This document shows, piece after piece, positions 1-8,961 of a stretch of DNA of 64,000 bases; position 1 is the stretch's first letter; every line of letters begins with the position of its first letter. Made by a program: the position numbers and the translations under genes. The stretch comes from Haematospirillum jordaniae (GTDB taxonomy: Bacteria; Pseudomonadota; Alphaproteobacteria; Rhodospirillales; Rhodospirillaceae), in contig NZ_CP014525.1 in NCBI RefSeq assembly GCF_001611975.1, positions 364,001 through 428,000 of the forward strand. The letters are read 5' to 3'. Below the pieces are notes generated by a model. It was not told where the DNA came from and made no database searches. It was given only the letters and a program-made list of their open reading frames with translations.

Positions 1-1
1 G

Positions 2-502
2 CTGATCTCGCAGCACCGCGACGGACAACTGATTGCGGAGACAATATCTTACCTTGGCCTTCACTCTATTGCCGGAAGCTCGGGTAAAAGCGGCGCATCT
101 GCCGTACGGCAGATCCTGAAGGTCCTCAAGACAGGAAGCAGCATCGGCGTAACTCCGGATGGCCCCCGGGGGCCAAGGATGCGTGCCAGCCGGGGCATTA
201 TCGACATTGCCCGCCTGAGCGGTGTGCCCATCATCCCGTGTGCCTTTTCCTGCAAGAATCGTAGGATCCTGGGGAGCTGGGACAGGTTCCGCTTGGCACT
301 GCCTTTCAGCAGGGGGGTCATCGCATGGGGGGATCCCGTCACAATCGCACCGGACCTAGACCCGAACCAGATAGAACAGGAACGCGAGCAGCTGGAGACT
401 GCGATGATTGCCTTGGCTGCCACCGCCGATGCACGCATGGGCCATGAACCGACCCCCCCCGCTAACCCCGGGGAGACAAGCAAGACAAGGCGATCAACGT
501 GA
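2..502 (+). CDS. DUF374-family lysophospholipid acyltransferase-like protein, 5' end outside the window
   Basis: The reading frame is open from the first bases, so the N-terminus lies upstream. The visible 166 residues contain the SGKSG/GASAVRQIL segment and the TPDGPRGPRM motif typical of DUF374 proteins, relatives of LPxL/PlsC-type acyltransferases that act on lipids at the inner membrane. The usual catalytic HX4D region would be in the missing part. The stop overlaps the GTG start of waaA (GTGA), so translational coupling in a lipid A/Kdo operon is likely. In many alphaproteobacteria this gene sits directly before waaA. The exact substrate is not known. Confidence 0.85.
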   Translation: MISQHRDGQLIAETISYLGLHSIAGSSGKSGASAVRQILKVLKTGSSIGVTPDGPRGPRMRASRGIIDIARLSGVPIIPCAFSCKNRRILGSWDRFRLALPFSRGVIAWGDPVTIAPDLDPNQIEQEREQLETAMIALAATADARMGHEPTPPANPGETSKTRRST

Positions 503-1782
503 TTCCTTTTTTGTACCATAGCGTTGTCTCAACCAGCGCACCGGCCCTGCGCCTGTGGCTTGAGTACCGGGCCCGGCAAGGCAAGGAAGATCCTGAACGC
601 CTGCCAGAACGCAGGGGGATTGCCAGCCACCCGCGCCCCGCAGGACCTGTCCTGTGGATCCACGCGGCCAGTGTGGGGGAAAGCCTGTCTGTTCTACCCC
701 TGCTCCAGTCCGTGATGACAGCCCGGCCGTCTTGGTCAGCTGTTCTGACAACCGGCACACGGACATCGGCACGCCTGCTACCCTCTCGCCTCCACGACAT
801 CGGAGTCGGGCGCATCATACATCAGTTTGTCCCCCTGGATCATCCCCGCTGGGTAGGACGGTTCCTAGATCACTGGCAGCCAAACCTTGCCTTGTGGGTT
901 GAAAGCGAACTGTGGCCCAACCTGCTGAAGGCATGTCGCGAGCGGAGGATTGCTTCCGCTCTGGTCAACGGACGGATGTCGGAACACTCCTTCCAACGCT
1001 GGCGGCTCGCCCCTGCCCTGATCCGGGATATGCTGTCTGGTTTCTCCCTGTGCATGGGACAAAGCCCGGAAGACACGCAACGCCTGCAGGAACTGGGGGC
1101 CCGGAATCCTGTATGCCCAGGAAATCTCAAGTACGCATCACCCCCTTTGCCGGTCGACCTCGACAAACTGGAGGCAGCTCGAAACGTCATAAAAAATCGC
1201 CCGGTATGGCTGGCATCGTCCACTCACCCCGGGGAAGAACTGATGGCCGGACAGGTACACCGCGCCATGGCAGCACAGATACCTGACCTGCTGACCATTA
1301 TCGTGCCCCGCCATCCCGAACGCGGGGAAGATATTGCAAGGGAGCTAATGGACAGAGGGATGACAGTCGCCCTCCGCTCCCACGGGTCTGCTCCTGATCA
1401 GGACTGTGACGTCTGGTTGGCTGACACCTTGGGAGAGCTGGGGCTTTTCTATCGCCTGTGCCCTGTTTCCTTTATCGGCAAATCCCTGCTCGGAACAGGG
1501 GGACAAAACCCACTGGAACCGGCACGGCTTGGCAGTGCTGTTGTGTTCGGGCCGCACATGGAAAACTTTGCTGAAATCAGCATCCGCATGTTGCAGCATC
1601 GTGCTGCGATACAGGTTCCCGATGCAGAAGAGCTGACCAGAACAGTGCAGCAGCTTTTGCTGCAACCCGGCATGCGCGAAACTTTGACACAGTCTGCTCA
1701 AAGCTTCTGCCACCAAGAGGCCTCTGTTCTGGAGCGGATTATGGCTCATCTGCTCCCGTTGTGCGACAGTGGGGCCAGCTGA
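499..1782 (+). CDS. waaA: 3-deoxy-D-manno-octulosonic acid (Kdo) transferase
   Basis: A 427-residue protein of the usual WaaA/KdtA length. It transfers Kdo from CMP-Kdo to the lipid A precursor at the cytoplasmic face of the inner membrane. Visible family signatures are the N-terminal LWIHAASVGE segment, WVESELWPNLL, the S-T-H-P-G-E-E stretch in the middle, IVPRHPERG, and the C-terminal GGQNPLEPA donor-binding motif. The GTG start overlaps the preceding stop by four bases. lpxK follows with a TGATG overlap, and an LpxL-type acyltransferase comes next. A compact lipid A-Kdo operon with coupled translation is clear from the spacing. Confidence 0.95.
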   Translation: MIPFLYHSVVSTSAPALRLWLEYRARQGKEDPERLPERRGIASHPRPAGPVLWIHAASVGESLSVLPLLQSVMTARPSWSAVLTTGTRTSARLLPSRLHDIGVGRIIHQFVPLDHPRWVGRFLDHWQPNLALWVESELWPNLLKACRERRIASALVNGRMSEHSFQRWRLAPALIRDMLSGFSLCMGQSPEDTQRLQELGARNPVCPGNLKYASPPLPVDLDKLEAARNVIKNRPVWLASSTHPGEELMAGQVHRAMAAQIPDLLTIIVPRHPERGEDIARELMDRGMTVALRSHGSAPDQDCDVWLADTLGELGLFYRLCPVSFIGKSLLGTGGQNPLEPARLGSAVVFGPHMENFAEISIRMLQHRAAIQVPDAEELTRTVQQLLLQPGMRETLTQSAQSFCHQEASVLERIMAHLLPLCDSGAS

Positions 1783-2741
1783 TGCAAACCCCCTCCTGGT
1801 GGCAGCACCGCAATATGATAGCCTTGGCCCTGTCTCCCTTCGGGTGGCTATACGGCCTTGGAACATGTCTGAGGCAACGCGCCGCACACCCTTGGAGAGC
1901 ACCCGTACCGGTTATCTGCATTGGCAATATAACTGCAGGGGGAAACGGAAAAACACCGGTAACGCTGGATATTCTTGAACGTCTTCCCGGTGCACATGCC
2001 CTGCTGCGCGGCTATGGCGGGAAACTCAAGGGGCCAGTACAGGTCAATCGACAGCACCACACCTGTGACCAAACCGGTGACGAGGCCCTTCTTCTGGCTG
2101 AGAAAGCTCCAACATGGGTTGCGCGCAATCGCACGGCCGCAGCACAAGCAGCCTGCAAGACGGGCGCCCGGTATATCGTCATGGATGATGGTTTACAGAA
2201 TCCGTCCCTGAGCAAAACATTGTCCCTAGTTGTCATTGATGGACAATACGGCTTTGGCAATAACCTGATGATACCGGCTGGTCCCTTACGGGAAAGCCCA
2301 CACCAAGCATGGAAAAGAGCCGATGGCATTGTGCTTCTGGGTGAAGACCGCACGGGCGTTATAGACACGGCTCCGGCTCATCTTCCTGTTTTGCGGGGGC
2401 ACCTCGTCCCGGACAACAAGGACCAAATCTGGAGCGGACAGCGTGTTGTTGCCTTTGCCGGAATCGGACGTCCCGGGAAATTCTTTGATACTCTAGCAAC
2501 GCTAGGAGCCGAGCTGGTTTCCACCTATTCCTTTGCCGATCACCATCCTTACAGCCGGAATGAAATCAACAGGATGCTTGAACACGCCCATCGTGAACAC
2601 TGTCTGCTGGTCACAACCACAAAAGATGCCGTCCGCATTGACCCTGTACAGCGTTCCGCACTCTCAGTCCTGTCGGTGCGTGTGGAATGGGATGATCATG
2701 GAGAAGCCCTAAGCGCGTTGCTGGAGCCCCTGACCCGATGA
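1782..2741 (+). CDS. lpxK: tetraacyldisaccharide 4'-kinase
   Basis: A 319-residue membrane-associated kinase that phosphorylates the 4' position of the lipid A disaccharide. The P-loop GNITAGGNGKT lies at about residues 48-58, after a hydrophobic N-terminal segment (about residues 12-30). DDGLQNP and GPLRE motifs of the family follow. An in-frame GTG lies 21 bases upstream, but the ATG at 1782 overlaps the waaA stop as TGATG and gives the usual LpxK N-terminus, so it is preferred. The gene overlaps the next acyltransferase gene by ATGA. Confidence 0.94.
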   Translation: MQTPSWWQHRNMIALALSPFGWLYGLGTCLRQRAAHPWRAPVPVICIGNITAGGNGKTPVTLDILERLPGAHALLRGYGGKLKGPVQVNRQHHTCDQTGDEALLLAEKAPTWVARNRTAAAQAACKTGARYIVMDDGLQNPSLSKTLSLVVIDGQYGFGNNLMIPAGPLRESPHQAWKRADGIVLLGEDRTGVIDTAPAHLPVLRGHLVPDNKDQIWSGQRVVAFAGIGRPGKFFDTLATLGAELVSTYSFADHHPYSRNEINRMLEHAHREHCLLVTTTKDAVRIDPVQRSALSVLSVRVEWDDHGEALSALLEPLTR

Positions 2742-3616
2742 GAGAAAAGCCAACCGTCACAGATATTCTTCTGGTCGCCCTTGCTTGCCTGTACTGGGCG
2801 CTTATGCGTGTCCTTCCAATAGACGTTGCGTCGCATATCGGCGGCTTTGTCCTGCGTATCATAGGCCCGCGGCTGCGCGCGCACCGCGTTGCAAACCATA
2901 ATCTGCGGCAGGCCTTCCCGGAACAGGATGAAGCATGGATCCAGAGAACCCTGAAAGGGATGTGGGATAACTTGGGGCGAAATGTTGGAGAGTTCCCGCA
3001 CCTAGAACGCATCATGGACCGGAACAGCGGGCGCATACAGCTGAATGGCGCAGAACACATACAAGCCCTAGCCGAAGATGGCATTGGCGGTATCTTTTTC
3101 TCGGCTCACCTTGCCAACTGGGAACTGGCTGCCTTGGCCGCTGCGGATCAGGGGCTGCCCATTCACCTTTTCTACCGTGCCCCCAATAATCCCCTGATGC
3201 GCCGGTTATTCACACGGTTGCGACGGGGGAATGGAATCCTTCTACCCAAGGGGGCATCAGGGGCCAGACAGGGCCTTGCCCTTCTGAAAAGCGGTGAACA
3301 CGTTGGTATGCTGGTAGACCAGAAAATGAACGACGGTATTCCTGTGCCTTTTTTCGGTCGCACAGCCATGACGGCTCCGGCTCTGGCCCAGTTTATCCTG
3401 AAGTATGGTATACCCGCCGTACCGGCACGAGTTATTCGCCTAAATGGGGCCAGATTCCGTATCGACATCCTTCCCCCCCTTTTGCCCGAAATATGTGCGG
3501 ACCATCATGATGGGGTGGAAAAGATCATGAAGGATGTCAATGCCATGGTGGAGGGATGGATCCGCGAAAATCCGGAACAATGGCTATGGGTACACCGGCG
3601 CTGGCCGGATGAATGA
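2738..3616 (+). CDS. LpxL/HtrB-type lipid A acyltransferase
   Basis: A 292-residue protein that by family adds a secondary acyl chain from acyl-ACP to Kdo-lipid A at the inner membrane. The catalytic HX4E motif is visible as HLANWE (about residues 125-130), followed by the FYRAPNNP and LVDQKMNDG blocks typical of LpxL/LpxM. A hydrophobic stretch near residues 8-25 is the membrane anchor. It is the last gene of the waaA operon, and the next gene is convergent. Which acyl chain and position is used cannot be told from the sequence. Confidence 0.92.
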   Translation: MREKPTVTDILLVALACLYWALMRVLPIDVASHIGGFVLRIIGPRLRAHRVANHNLRQAFPEQDEAWIQRTLKGMWDNLGRNVGEFPHLERIMDRNSGRIQLNGAEHIQALAEDGIGGIFFSAHLANWELAALAAADQGLPIHLFYRAPNNPLMRRLFTRLRRGNGILLPKGASGARQGLALLKSGEHVGMLVDQKMNDGIPVPFFGRTAMTAPALAQFILKYGIPAVPARVIRLNGARFRIDILPPLLPEICADHHDGVEKIMKDVNAMVEGWIRENPEQWLWVHRRWPDE

Positions 3617-3629
3617 AAAGCAACAGCAA

Positions 3630-4094
3630 TCAACGGGCATGCCGCTGGCGAGAGGGCATGGTCATCCTAGCTTCTCCATCCAGAACAACCTTCTCCTTGA
3701 CCAAACACACTGTTTGCAACACGACCACTCTTTTTTCCGGTATCAGGTCAATAACCTCGGCCCTAGCGGTTACAGTATCCCCAACGCGCACGGGTGCCCG
3801 GAAGTTAAGGGTCTGGGACATATAGACTGCCCCCGGACCCGGTAACTTCATCCCCAGAACAGTCGATATGAAACCCGCAGACAACATGCCATGCACAATC
3901 CGCCCGGCAAAGGCTGTGCGTTCGGCAAATTCTTGATTGATATGGATCGGGTTTGTATCGCCGCTAATCCCTGCAAACAGAACCATATCTGCCTCTGTCA
4001 CCGTTTTGCTAAACGACGCATAGGCACCCTTGATAATATCTTCAAAATAATGGACGGGAGAATCAACAGCAAAACCCGTAACAACACTGTTCAT
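3630..4094 (-). CDS. phaJ: MaoC-like (R)-specific enoyl-CoA hydratase (PhaJ type)
   Basis: A 154-residue single hot-dog domain. The hydratase-2 motif is intact: AGISGDTNPIHINQEFA holds the catalytic Asp and His. FAGRIVHGMLSAGF and the VGDTV stretch also fit. The family hydrates trans-2-enoyl-CoA to (R)-3-hydroxyacyl-CoA, often feeding PHA synthesis from beta-oxidation. A PHB gene block lies about 8 kb away, which makes that role attractive but not proven. The gene stands alone, convergent with the lipid A operon. The symbol rests on family similarity only. Confidence 0.8.
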   Translation of the reverse strand: MNSVVTGFAVDSPVHYFEDIIKGAYASFSKTVTEADMVLFAGISGDTNPIHINQEFAERTAFAGRIVHGMLSAGFISTVLGMKLPGPGAVYMSQTLNFRAPVRVGDTVTARAEVIDLIPEKRVVVLQTVCLVKEKVVLDGEARMTMPSRQRHAR

Positions 4095-4191
4095 CGCAGG
4101 GTCTCCTTGGCGTTACGGGCATACTATGCACCGCACAATTTGTGCGTCGCAGTATAACCCCCTACAGGGCTCTGTCACAAGCAAAGGAGAC

Positions 4192-4230
4192 ATGACGGAC
4201 ACATGCCGTGCCTGTATGCTCGACCCATGA
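4192..4230 (+). other. possible leader mini-ORF ahead of the lipoprotein gene
   Basis: An ATG at 4192 sits six bases after an AAAGGAG ribosome-binding sequence (about 4181-4187) and encodes only 12 codons (MTDTCRACMLDP). Its TGA overlaps the ATG at 4227 as ATGA. This is the best ribosome-binding site in the region, so ribosomes may enter here and re-initiate at the lipoprotein gene. No regulatory function is shown. Confidence 0.3.
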
Positions 4231-4559
4231 AGACCAGAATTCCTCGAGACGACTCCATGCATATACGCTCTTTGTTCCTGCCAGCTGTCATATGTGTCAG
4301 CACAGTCCTGTCATCTTGCGCAGCAGCAGTTCCTCCTTGGTCAAAATCAGGCTCCAGTGACACGGAAACACAGCGGGAATGGCTGTCCTGCCGACGTTAT
4401 GCCGAAGGGATAAGCGGGGGAAGACGGTATGTGGACAGCACAAGTTCCGCCACACATGCCTTGGACATCCAAGACCGGAGCAATGCCATGAAACACTACA
4501 CAGAAATCCTTGAGGCCTGCATGCAAGCCAAAGGATACGAACATAGTAAAAGAAGGTGA
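4227..4559 (+). CDS. small putative lipoprotein, function unknown
   Basis: A protein of about 110 residues with a short basic N-terminus, a hydrophobic core (LFLPAVICVSTVL) and a lipobox-like L-S-S-C, so it is probably a lipoprotein. The mature part is polar, with two further Cys residues that could form a disulfide. The start is uncertain. The ATG at 4227 overlaps the stop of a 12-codon mini-ORF, while ATG 4257 would give a shorter signal peptide and ATG 4203 a longer one. No family is recognised. Confidence 0.6.
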   Translation: MKTRIPRDDSMHIRSLFLPAVICVSTVLSSCAAAVPPWSKSGSSDTETQREWLSCRRYAEGISGGRRYVDSTSSATHALDIQDRSNAMKHYTEILEACMQAKGYEHSKRR

Positions 4560-4653
4560 CCCCAGAAAAATCTATCTTCAATTGAATAGAAAGGGCTGAT
4601 AAAACTTGTCCCCCGGTCAAGAGTGGCCGCGTTGTTTTTGGTGGGGACAGGCG

Positions 4654-5322
4654 ATGACAACAACACTTGATACCACAGCGGGGGCAGCCGTATACTCGCG
4701 CTTCATCTTGAAACTTTATGATTTCTGGGTACTCGGGGTATCAAACACGCTGGCGTGGCAGTGTCCGACACGGACCATCCTGCTCCCCTTCTTCACGGAA
4801 CACGCAAGCAACCGACACCTAGATGTTGGTGTTGGAACGGGCTTTTATCCTGCGAATACAACGTTCCGGGACAATGCTAGGCTGACCCTCCTAGATCTTA
4901 ACCCGGATAGCCTGAACGCAGCCTCGGACCGGATCGGACGGTCGGGCACAACATCAATCCAAGCTGATATCCTGAATCCATTGGTTCAACTCCCGGCGCA
5001 AAGCTGGGACTCCATTTCACTGTTCTACCTTCTGCATTGCCTGCCAAGAACCATGGAGGACAAGGCCGCGGCTTTTCACTGCCTGAAAACAGCACTGAGC
5101 ACAGACGGCATACTCTACGGTGCAACAATCCTAGGGGATCATGCGAACCACAATAGCTTTGGCCGCACGCTGATGAACGTTTACAACAAGAAAGGGATTT
5201 TCGGTAACCGGCACGACACTGCAGAAAACCTGGAAACAGCCCTGAAGAAGCACTTTGGATCAGTTCAGGTTCGCACACATGGTACAGTTGCCCTTTTCAC
5301 AGCAAGAGCACCCCTGCTCTGA
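4654..5322 (+). CDS. class I SAM-dependent methyltransferase
   Basis: A 222-residue Rossmann-fold methyltransferase. Motif I is LDVGVGTGFY, the acidic end of strand 2 is LLDLNPD, and ADILNP is followed by a W-D-S-I-S-L-F-Y motif IV region. The start at 4654 follows a GGGGACAG ribosome-binding sequence; an in-frame ATG at 4606 would add 16 unlikely residues. The family includes methyltransferases acting on small molecules or lipids, and the substrate cannot be told. The gene stands alone, convergent with a secreted-protein gene. Confidence 0.8.
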   Translation: MTTTLDTTAGAAVYSRFILKLYDFWVLGVSNTLAWQCPTRTILLPFFTEHASNRHLDVGVGTGFYPANTTFRDNARLTLLDLNPDSLNAASDRIGRSGTTSIQADILNPLVQLPAQSWDSISLFYLLHCLPRTMEDKAAAFHCLKTALSTDGILYGATILGDHANHNSFGRTLMNVYNKKGIFGNRHDTAENLETALKKHFGSVQVRTHGTVALFTARAPLL

Positions 5323-5332
5323 AAGAACAGTG

Positions 5333-5848
5333 CTACTTGCAAGTATTTGATAACATGGCTGCATCAGCATCTGGTACCAACACGTTGGTGGATATCTCTA
5401 TCGACCGATAGACCTTCTCCTTGGAAATGGTCTGTACAGCTTGCTCCACCCGCCGCTTGAGCTTGGCTTCGTCAGCAAACTCCTTGCGGCTTGCAGGAAT
5501 ATCGTTAAGAGCCGCGATGATGGCTTGTCGAGCCCATGGCGCCTTCACGCACGCCTGATAACGGGCGTTGGATGGCGGCGCACCCTCTACAGGCTCAGGC
5601 GGAGGAGGAACGAAAAGACGGACAAAAAGACCTTGGTACAGGGTGTTCTGACCGTCCACCACAGGAATCCAGATCACATCCAGCTGGATATAGTCACCGG
5701 GTACCGCATTGGCCTCGCTACGCGGTTTTGAAGCCTTTTTCCCGCCAGACCCAGCCTCTGCATCCGAAGGCGGGAACACCGAAAGAGCAGACACAAGGGC
5801 AAAGGCTACCGCCAGAATGTACCGTAACTGCCTGTGAAAAAATAACAT
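5333..5848 (-). CDS. conserved secreted protein of unknown function
   Basis: A 171-residue protein with a clear signal peptide: basic start, hydrophobic core YILAVAFALVSALSVF, and a likely cleavage after DAEA. A lysine-rich linker leads to one compact domain containing DYIQLDVIWIPVVDG and a LFVRLFVPPPP strand region. The organisation (short N-terminal anchor, then a beta-rich domain) is loosely like FliL, but no diagnostic motif supports that name. It lies 61 bases downstream of tadA on the same strand, so the two may be co-transcribed. Confidence 0.65.
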   Translation of the reverse strand: MLFFHRQLRYILAVAFALVSALSVFPPSDAEAGSGGKKASKPRSEANAVPGDYIQLDVIWIPVVDGQNTLYQGLFVRLFVPPPPEPVEGAPPSNARYQACVKAPWARQAIIAALNDIPASRKEFADEAKLKRRVEQAVQTISKEKVYRSIEISTNVLVPDADAAMLSNTCK

Positions 5849-5909
5849 GTGCCTCTACTCCAACGAGGATGAACCGACTCTGGACACACCCCGGCTTCTA
5901 TAACCGGCA

Positions 5910-6371
5910 TCAAGTCTGGCGCAAGGAACGAAAAAAGGCACGCAGCACATCAGCACATTGCGTTTCAGCCAATCCTCCGTATACTTCCGGCCTGTGATGG
6001 CACGTTGGCTGGGTATACAGTCTGGGGCCATGCTCGACAGCACCACCTTTGGGGTCATAGGCCCCGAAATACAGGCGTCGAATACGAAAAAAAGACACGG
6101 CAGCCGCACATAAGGCACACGGTTCAAGGGTAACATACAGATCACAATCATCGAGCCGCGCGCTTCTGCAATGCTTTGCAGCCTGCCTCAGGGCCAGAAT
6201 CTCGGCATGAGCCGTAGCATCACACTGTTCCTCGGTACAGTTGGACGCACGGGCGATGATCTCGCCCTTACAAACGACAACCGCGCCAACAGGCACTTCC
6301 CCGCGTTTGGCAGCGGCATGGGCTTCGGCCAAAGCAGCCATCATCGGACTATGGGAAACATTATTTTTCAT
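5910..6371 (-). CDS. tadA: tRNA-specific adenosine-34 deaminase
   Basis: A 153-residue deaminase. The zinc/catalytic motifs HAEILAL and PCALCAAA (PCxxC) are intact, with GEVPVGAVVV at the start of the domain. It converts wobble adenosine 34 of tRNA-Arg(ACG) to inosine and is normally essential. The gene is divergent from the amidotransferase-like gene, sharing an intergenic region of about 100 bases. PCALCAAA differs slightly from the common PCxMCAGA, but the metal ligands are kept. Confidence 0.93.
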   Translation of the reverse strand: MKNNVSHSPMMAALAEAHAAAKRGEVPVGAVVVCKGEIIARASNCTEEQCDATAHAEILALRQAAKHCRSARLDDCDLYVTLEPCALCAAAVSFFRIRRLYFGAYDPKGGAVEHGPRLYTQPTCHHRPEVYGGLAETQCADVLRAFFRSLRQT

Positions 6372-6470
6372 GGCTTGAATGTCTGGTTACAGACACTTGG
6401 CGTCAAGAGTTTGCTTTGCTTCTCTACAGGATGATTGCCGGATTGATACGGGAACGGTAAGAAGGGACCC

Positions 6471-7187
6471 ATGAAAGCACCCGTTATTGGAATTCCCCTA
6501 GACAGCGAGGATGGGGGCGGCTACTCAAAGTTGCCGTGGTATGCCTTGCGCAAGAATTACGTGGAATCCGTGGTCAAGGCCGGGGGTGTACCCTTGCTGC
6601 TGCCTCATGAAGAGGCATGCACAGAAGCCTACATCAAGATGATCGATGGTCTCTTGATTGCCGGTGGCGCCTTTGACATCGATCCTGCCATGTTTGGTTC
6701 TGACCAACGTCACGAAACCGTTACGCTGAAACCCGGTCGAACCCTGTTTGAAGCCGCTATAACACGGGCAGCCCTTGCTGCTAACAAGCCTGTTCTGGGA
6801 ATCTGTGGCGGGCAGCAACTTCTGCACGTTCTGCTGGGCGGTACGCTGATCCAGCATATACCCGACGAGATCACCGCTCCCTTGGCTCACGAACAGCCCA
6901 ACCCACGTACTGAACCCGGACATAGCGTTCGTGTGCACGAGGGTACACTACTCCATCGTATTACGGGCGAGCAGGAATTTCCCGTCAACTCGGCACACCA
7001 CCAAGCTGCAAAAACACCTGGCCCGGGAGTTGTTGTCAGCGCAACAGCACCCGATGGCGTTGTCGAAGCCATTGAACATCCTTCCTATTCCTTTTGCCTC
7101 GGTGTGCAATGGCACCCGGAGTATCACATCAGCCCGGCGGACAAGAAAATCTTTGACGCCTTTATCAACGAGGCGCGCCTCCCATGA
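6471..7187 (+). CDS. class I glutamine amidotransferase-like gamma-glutamyl hydrolase (PuuD/peptidase C26 family)
   Basis: A 238-residue protein with the nucleophile elbow GICGGQQLLHV (catalytic Cys), the NSAHHQA segment, and QWHPEY (catalytic His and Glu). Family members hydrolyse gamma-glutamyl amide bonds, for example gamma-glutamyl-GABA in putrescine breakdown. There are no other puu genes nearby, so the substrate is open. The stop overlaps the start of the next gene (ATGA), linking it to the rluB-like gene. Confidence 0.85.
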   Translation: MKAPVIGIPLDSEDGGGYSKLPWYALRKNYVESVVKAGGVPLLLPHEEACTEAYIKMIDGLLIAGGAFDIDPAMFGSDQRHETVTLKPGRTLFEAAITRAALAANKPVLGICGGQQLLHVLLGGTLIQHIPDEITAPLAHEQPNPRTEPGHSVRVHEGTLLHRITGEQEFPVNSAHHQAAKTPGPGVVVSATAPDGVVEAIEHPSYSFCLGVQWHPEYHISPADKKIFDAFINEARLP

Positions 7188-8944
7188 CACCCGATACCAT
7201 CACCCCACTCGACATGCCCAGCCCCAACAACGAGGAAGAGCTGCCCGAGCTTGATACCTCGCTGGAAGAACTGGATTTCACGGCGGATTCTTCGTCCCGG
7301 AACGAAGACAATGATCCGGACCATCACGACGACAGCGCGGAACCCCAATCCGATGAAACAGGACAAGGCACCGAGGGCGAAAGGATTTGCAAGTTCCTTG
7401 CCCGTGCCGGGGTATGCTCACGCCGTGATGGAGAACGCTGGATTGCAGATCAACGCGTTGCCGTCAATGGTGTGGTATTAGATACACCGGCCTTTATGGT
7501 TACCGAAGCAGATCGGGTAACCGTTGATGGCGTGCCTGTTGCAAAAGCGGATGTGCCGCGTCTTTGGCGCTATTACAAGCCTGCGGGCCTTGTCACCACG
7601 CATCGTGATCCACAGGGTCGCGCGACTGTTTTCGAGAACCTGCCTGGTAATCTGCCACGTCTCATCAGCGTAGGCCGGCTTGACCTGAACTCCGAAGGCA
7701 TTTTGCTGTTGACCAATGATGGTGAACTGGCACGCAAGCTTGAACAGCCTAGCACAGGCATCCACCGTCGCTACCGGGTACGGGTTTACGGTGCGGTTGA
7801 TGAAAACAGATTGGCCGATCTGGAAAACGGCATCACGGTCGAGGGCATTCACTATGGCCCGATCAAGGCACACGTAGAGCGCCGGGTTGGCGCGAATTCA
7901 TGGCTGCTGATAACCCTGACCGAAGGAAAAAACCGCGAAATCAGGCGGGTGATGCAGCACCTTGGCTATCACGTCAATCGCTTGATTCGGGTTGCTTACG
8001 GAAACTTCTATCTTGGCCGCATGGAACGTGGATGCATTGAGGAAGTTCCTCCCCGTCTTCTGCGTGAACAGCTGGCGAGCCTTGATCCAAACCAATCGGG
8101 GCCTACGGGCAAACCCGTTACGGACCGGACCGGATGGGCAAAGGCAAAAGCAGCGCCTACACGCCCCGGGCACCGGAAACATTTTCATAAAACCAACAAA
8201 GTAGACTCTATGCCAAACGAGCAGAAAAGCCGCACATCATTCAGGGCTGAAGAGACAGCCCCATCCCGTGCGCGTCGCCCACACCACAAGGACCGGGACC
8301 ACAACAACGAAAATCGCCCACGCCGTGAAGACGGGTTCCGCAACCGTGAGGACCGGCCGCGTTCCGCAGGGAGCGAACGCCCGGCACGGGATGAATTCCG
8401 CCCACGTCGCGAGGAAGGTTTCCGTCCACGCCGTGAAGACGGGTTCCGCAACCGCGAGGACCGGCCGCGTTCCGCAGGGAGCGAACGCCCGGCACGGGAT
8501 GAATTCCGCCCACGTCGCGAGGAAGGTTTCCGTCCACGCCGTGAAGATGGGTTCCGCAACCGCGAGGACCGGCCGCGTTCCGCAGGGAGCGAACGCCCGG
8601 CACGGGATGAATTCCGCCCACGTCGCGAGGAAGGTTTCCGTCCACGCCGTGAAGACGGGTTCCGCAACCGTGAGGACCGGCCGCGTTCCGCAGGGAGCGA
8701 ACGCCCGGCACGGGATGAATTCCGCCCACGTCGCGAGGAAGGTTTCCGTCCACGCCGTGAAGACGGGTTCCGCAACCGTGAGGACCGGCCGCGTTCCGCA
8801 GGGAGCGAACGCCCGGCACGGGATGAATTCCGCCCACGTCGCGAGGAAGGTTTCCGTCCACGCCGTGAAGATGGGTTCCGCAACCGTGAGGACCGGCCGC
8901 GTTCCGCTGCTGGTGCTCCGCGCAAACGCTATGACGCGTCCTGA
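7184..8944 (+). CDS. rluB: RluB-type 23S rRNA pseudouridine synthase with a repetitive Arg/Glu-rich tail
   Basis: A 586-residue protein, roughly twice the usual length. An acidic N-terminal extension (residues 1-65) is followed by an S4 RNA-binding domain (about 66-110) and an RsuA/RluB catalytic domain with the active-site Asp in GRLDLNSEG (about residue 167) and GKNREIRRVM. From residue 386 the tail has five exact or near-exact copies of a 36-residue unit rich in Arg, Glu and Pro, then a partial sixth copy. By family it makes pseudouridine in helix 89/90 of 23S rRNA. The tail is probably disordered and RNA-binding. It overlaps the upstream gene by ATGA, and rsmD follows within 20 bases. Confidence 0.9.
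   Translation: MTPDTITPLDMPSPNNEEELPELDTSLEELDFTADSSSRNEDNDPDHHDDSAEPQSDETGQGTEGERICKFLARAGVCSRRDGERWIADQRVAVNGVVLDTPAFMVTEADRVTVDGVPVAKADVPRLWRYYKPAGLVTTHRDPQGRATVFENLPGNLPRLISVGRLDLNSEGILLLTNDGELARKLEQPSTGIHRRYRVRVYGAVDENRLADLENGITVEGIHYGPIKAHVERRVGANSWLLITLTEGKNREIRRVMQHLGYHVNRLIRVAYGNFYLGRMERGCIEEVPPRLLREQLASLDPNQSGPTGKPVTDRTGWAKAKAAPTRPGHRKHFHKTNKVDSMPNEQKSRTSFRAEETAPSRARRPHHKDRDHNNENRPRREDGFRNREDRPRSAGSERPARDEFRPRREEGFRPRREDGFRNREDRPRSAGSERPARDEFRPRREEGFRPRREDGFRNREDRPRSAGSERPARDEFRPRREEGFRPRREDGFRNREDRPRSAGSERPARDEFRPRREEGFRPRREDGFRNREDRPRSAGSERPARDEFRPRREEGFRPRREDGFRNREDRPRSAAGAPRKRYDAS
8339..8908 (+). repeat. five 108-bp tandem coding repeats plus a partial sixth
   Basis: Each unit encodes RNREDRPRSAGSERPARDEF and then two variants of RPRREEGF/RPRREDGF. 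Units begin at 8339, 8447, 8555, 8663 and 8771, with a partial copy from 8879. They differ only by silent changes such as CGT/CGC and GAC/GAT, so the expansion is recent or kept uniform by recombination. Copy number is likely to vary between strains. Confidence 0.95.
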
Positions 8945-8961
8945 ACGTACGACGGGATAGC

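Noticed and set aside
8339..8908. CRISPR-like appearance of the repeat block
   Set aside because: Units are contiguous, in frame and 108 bp long, with no unique spacers.
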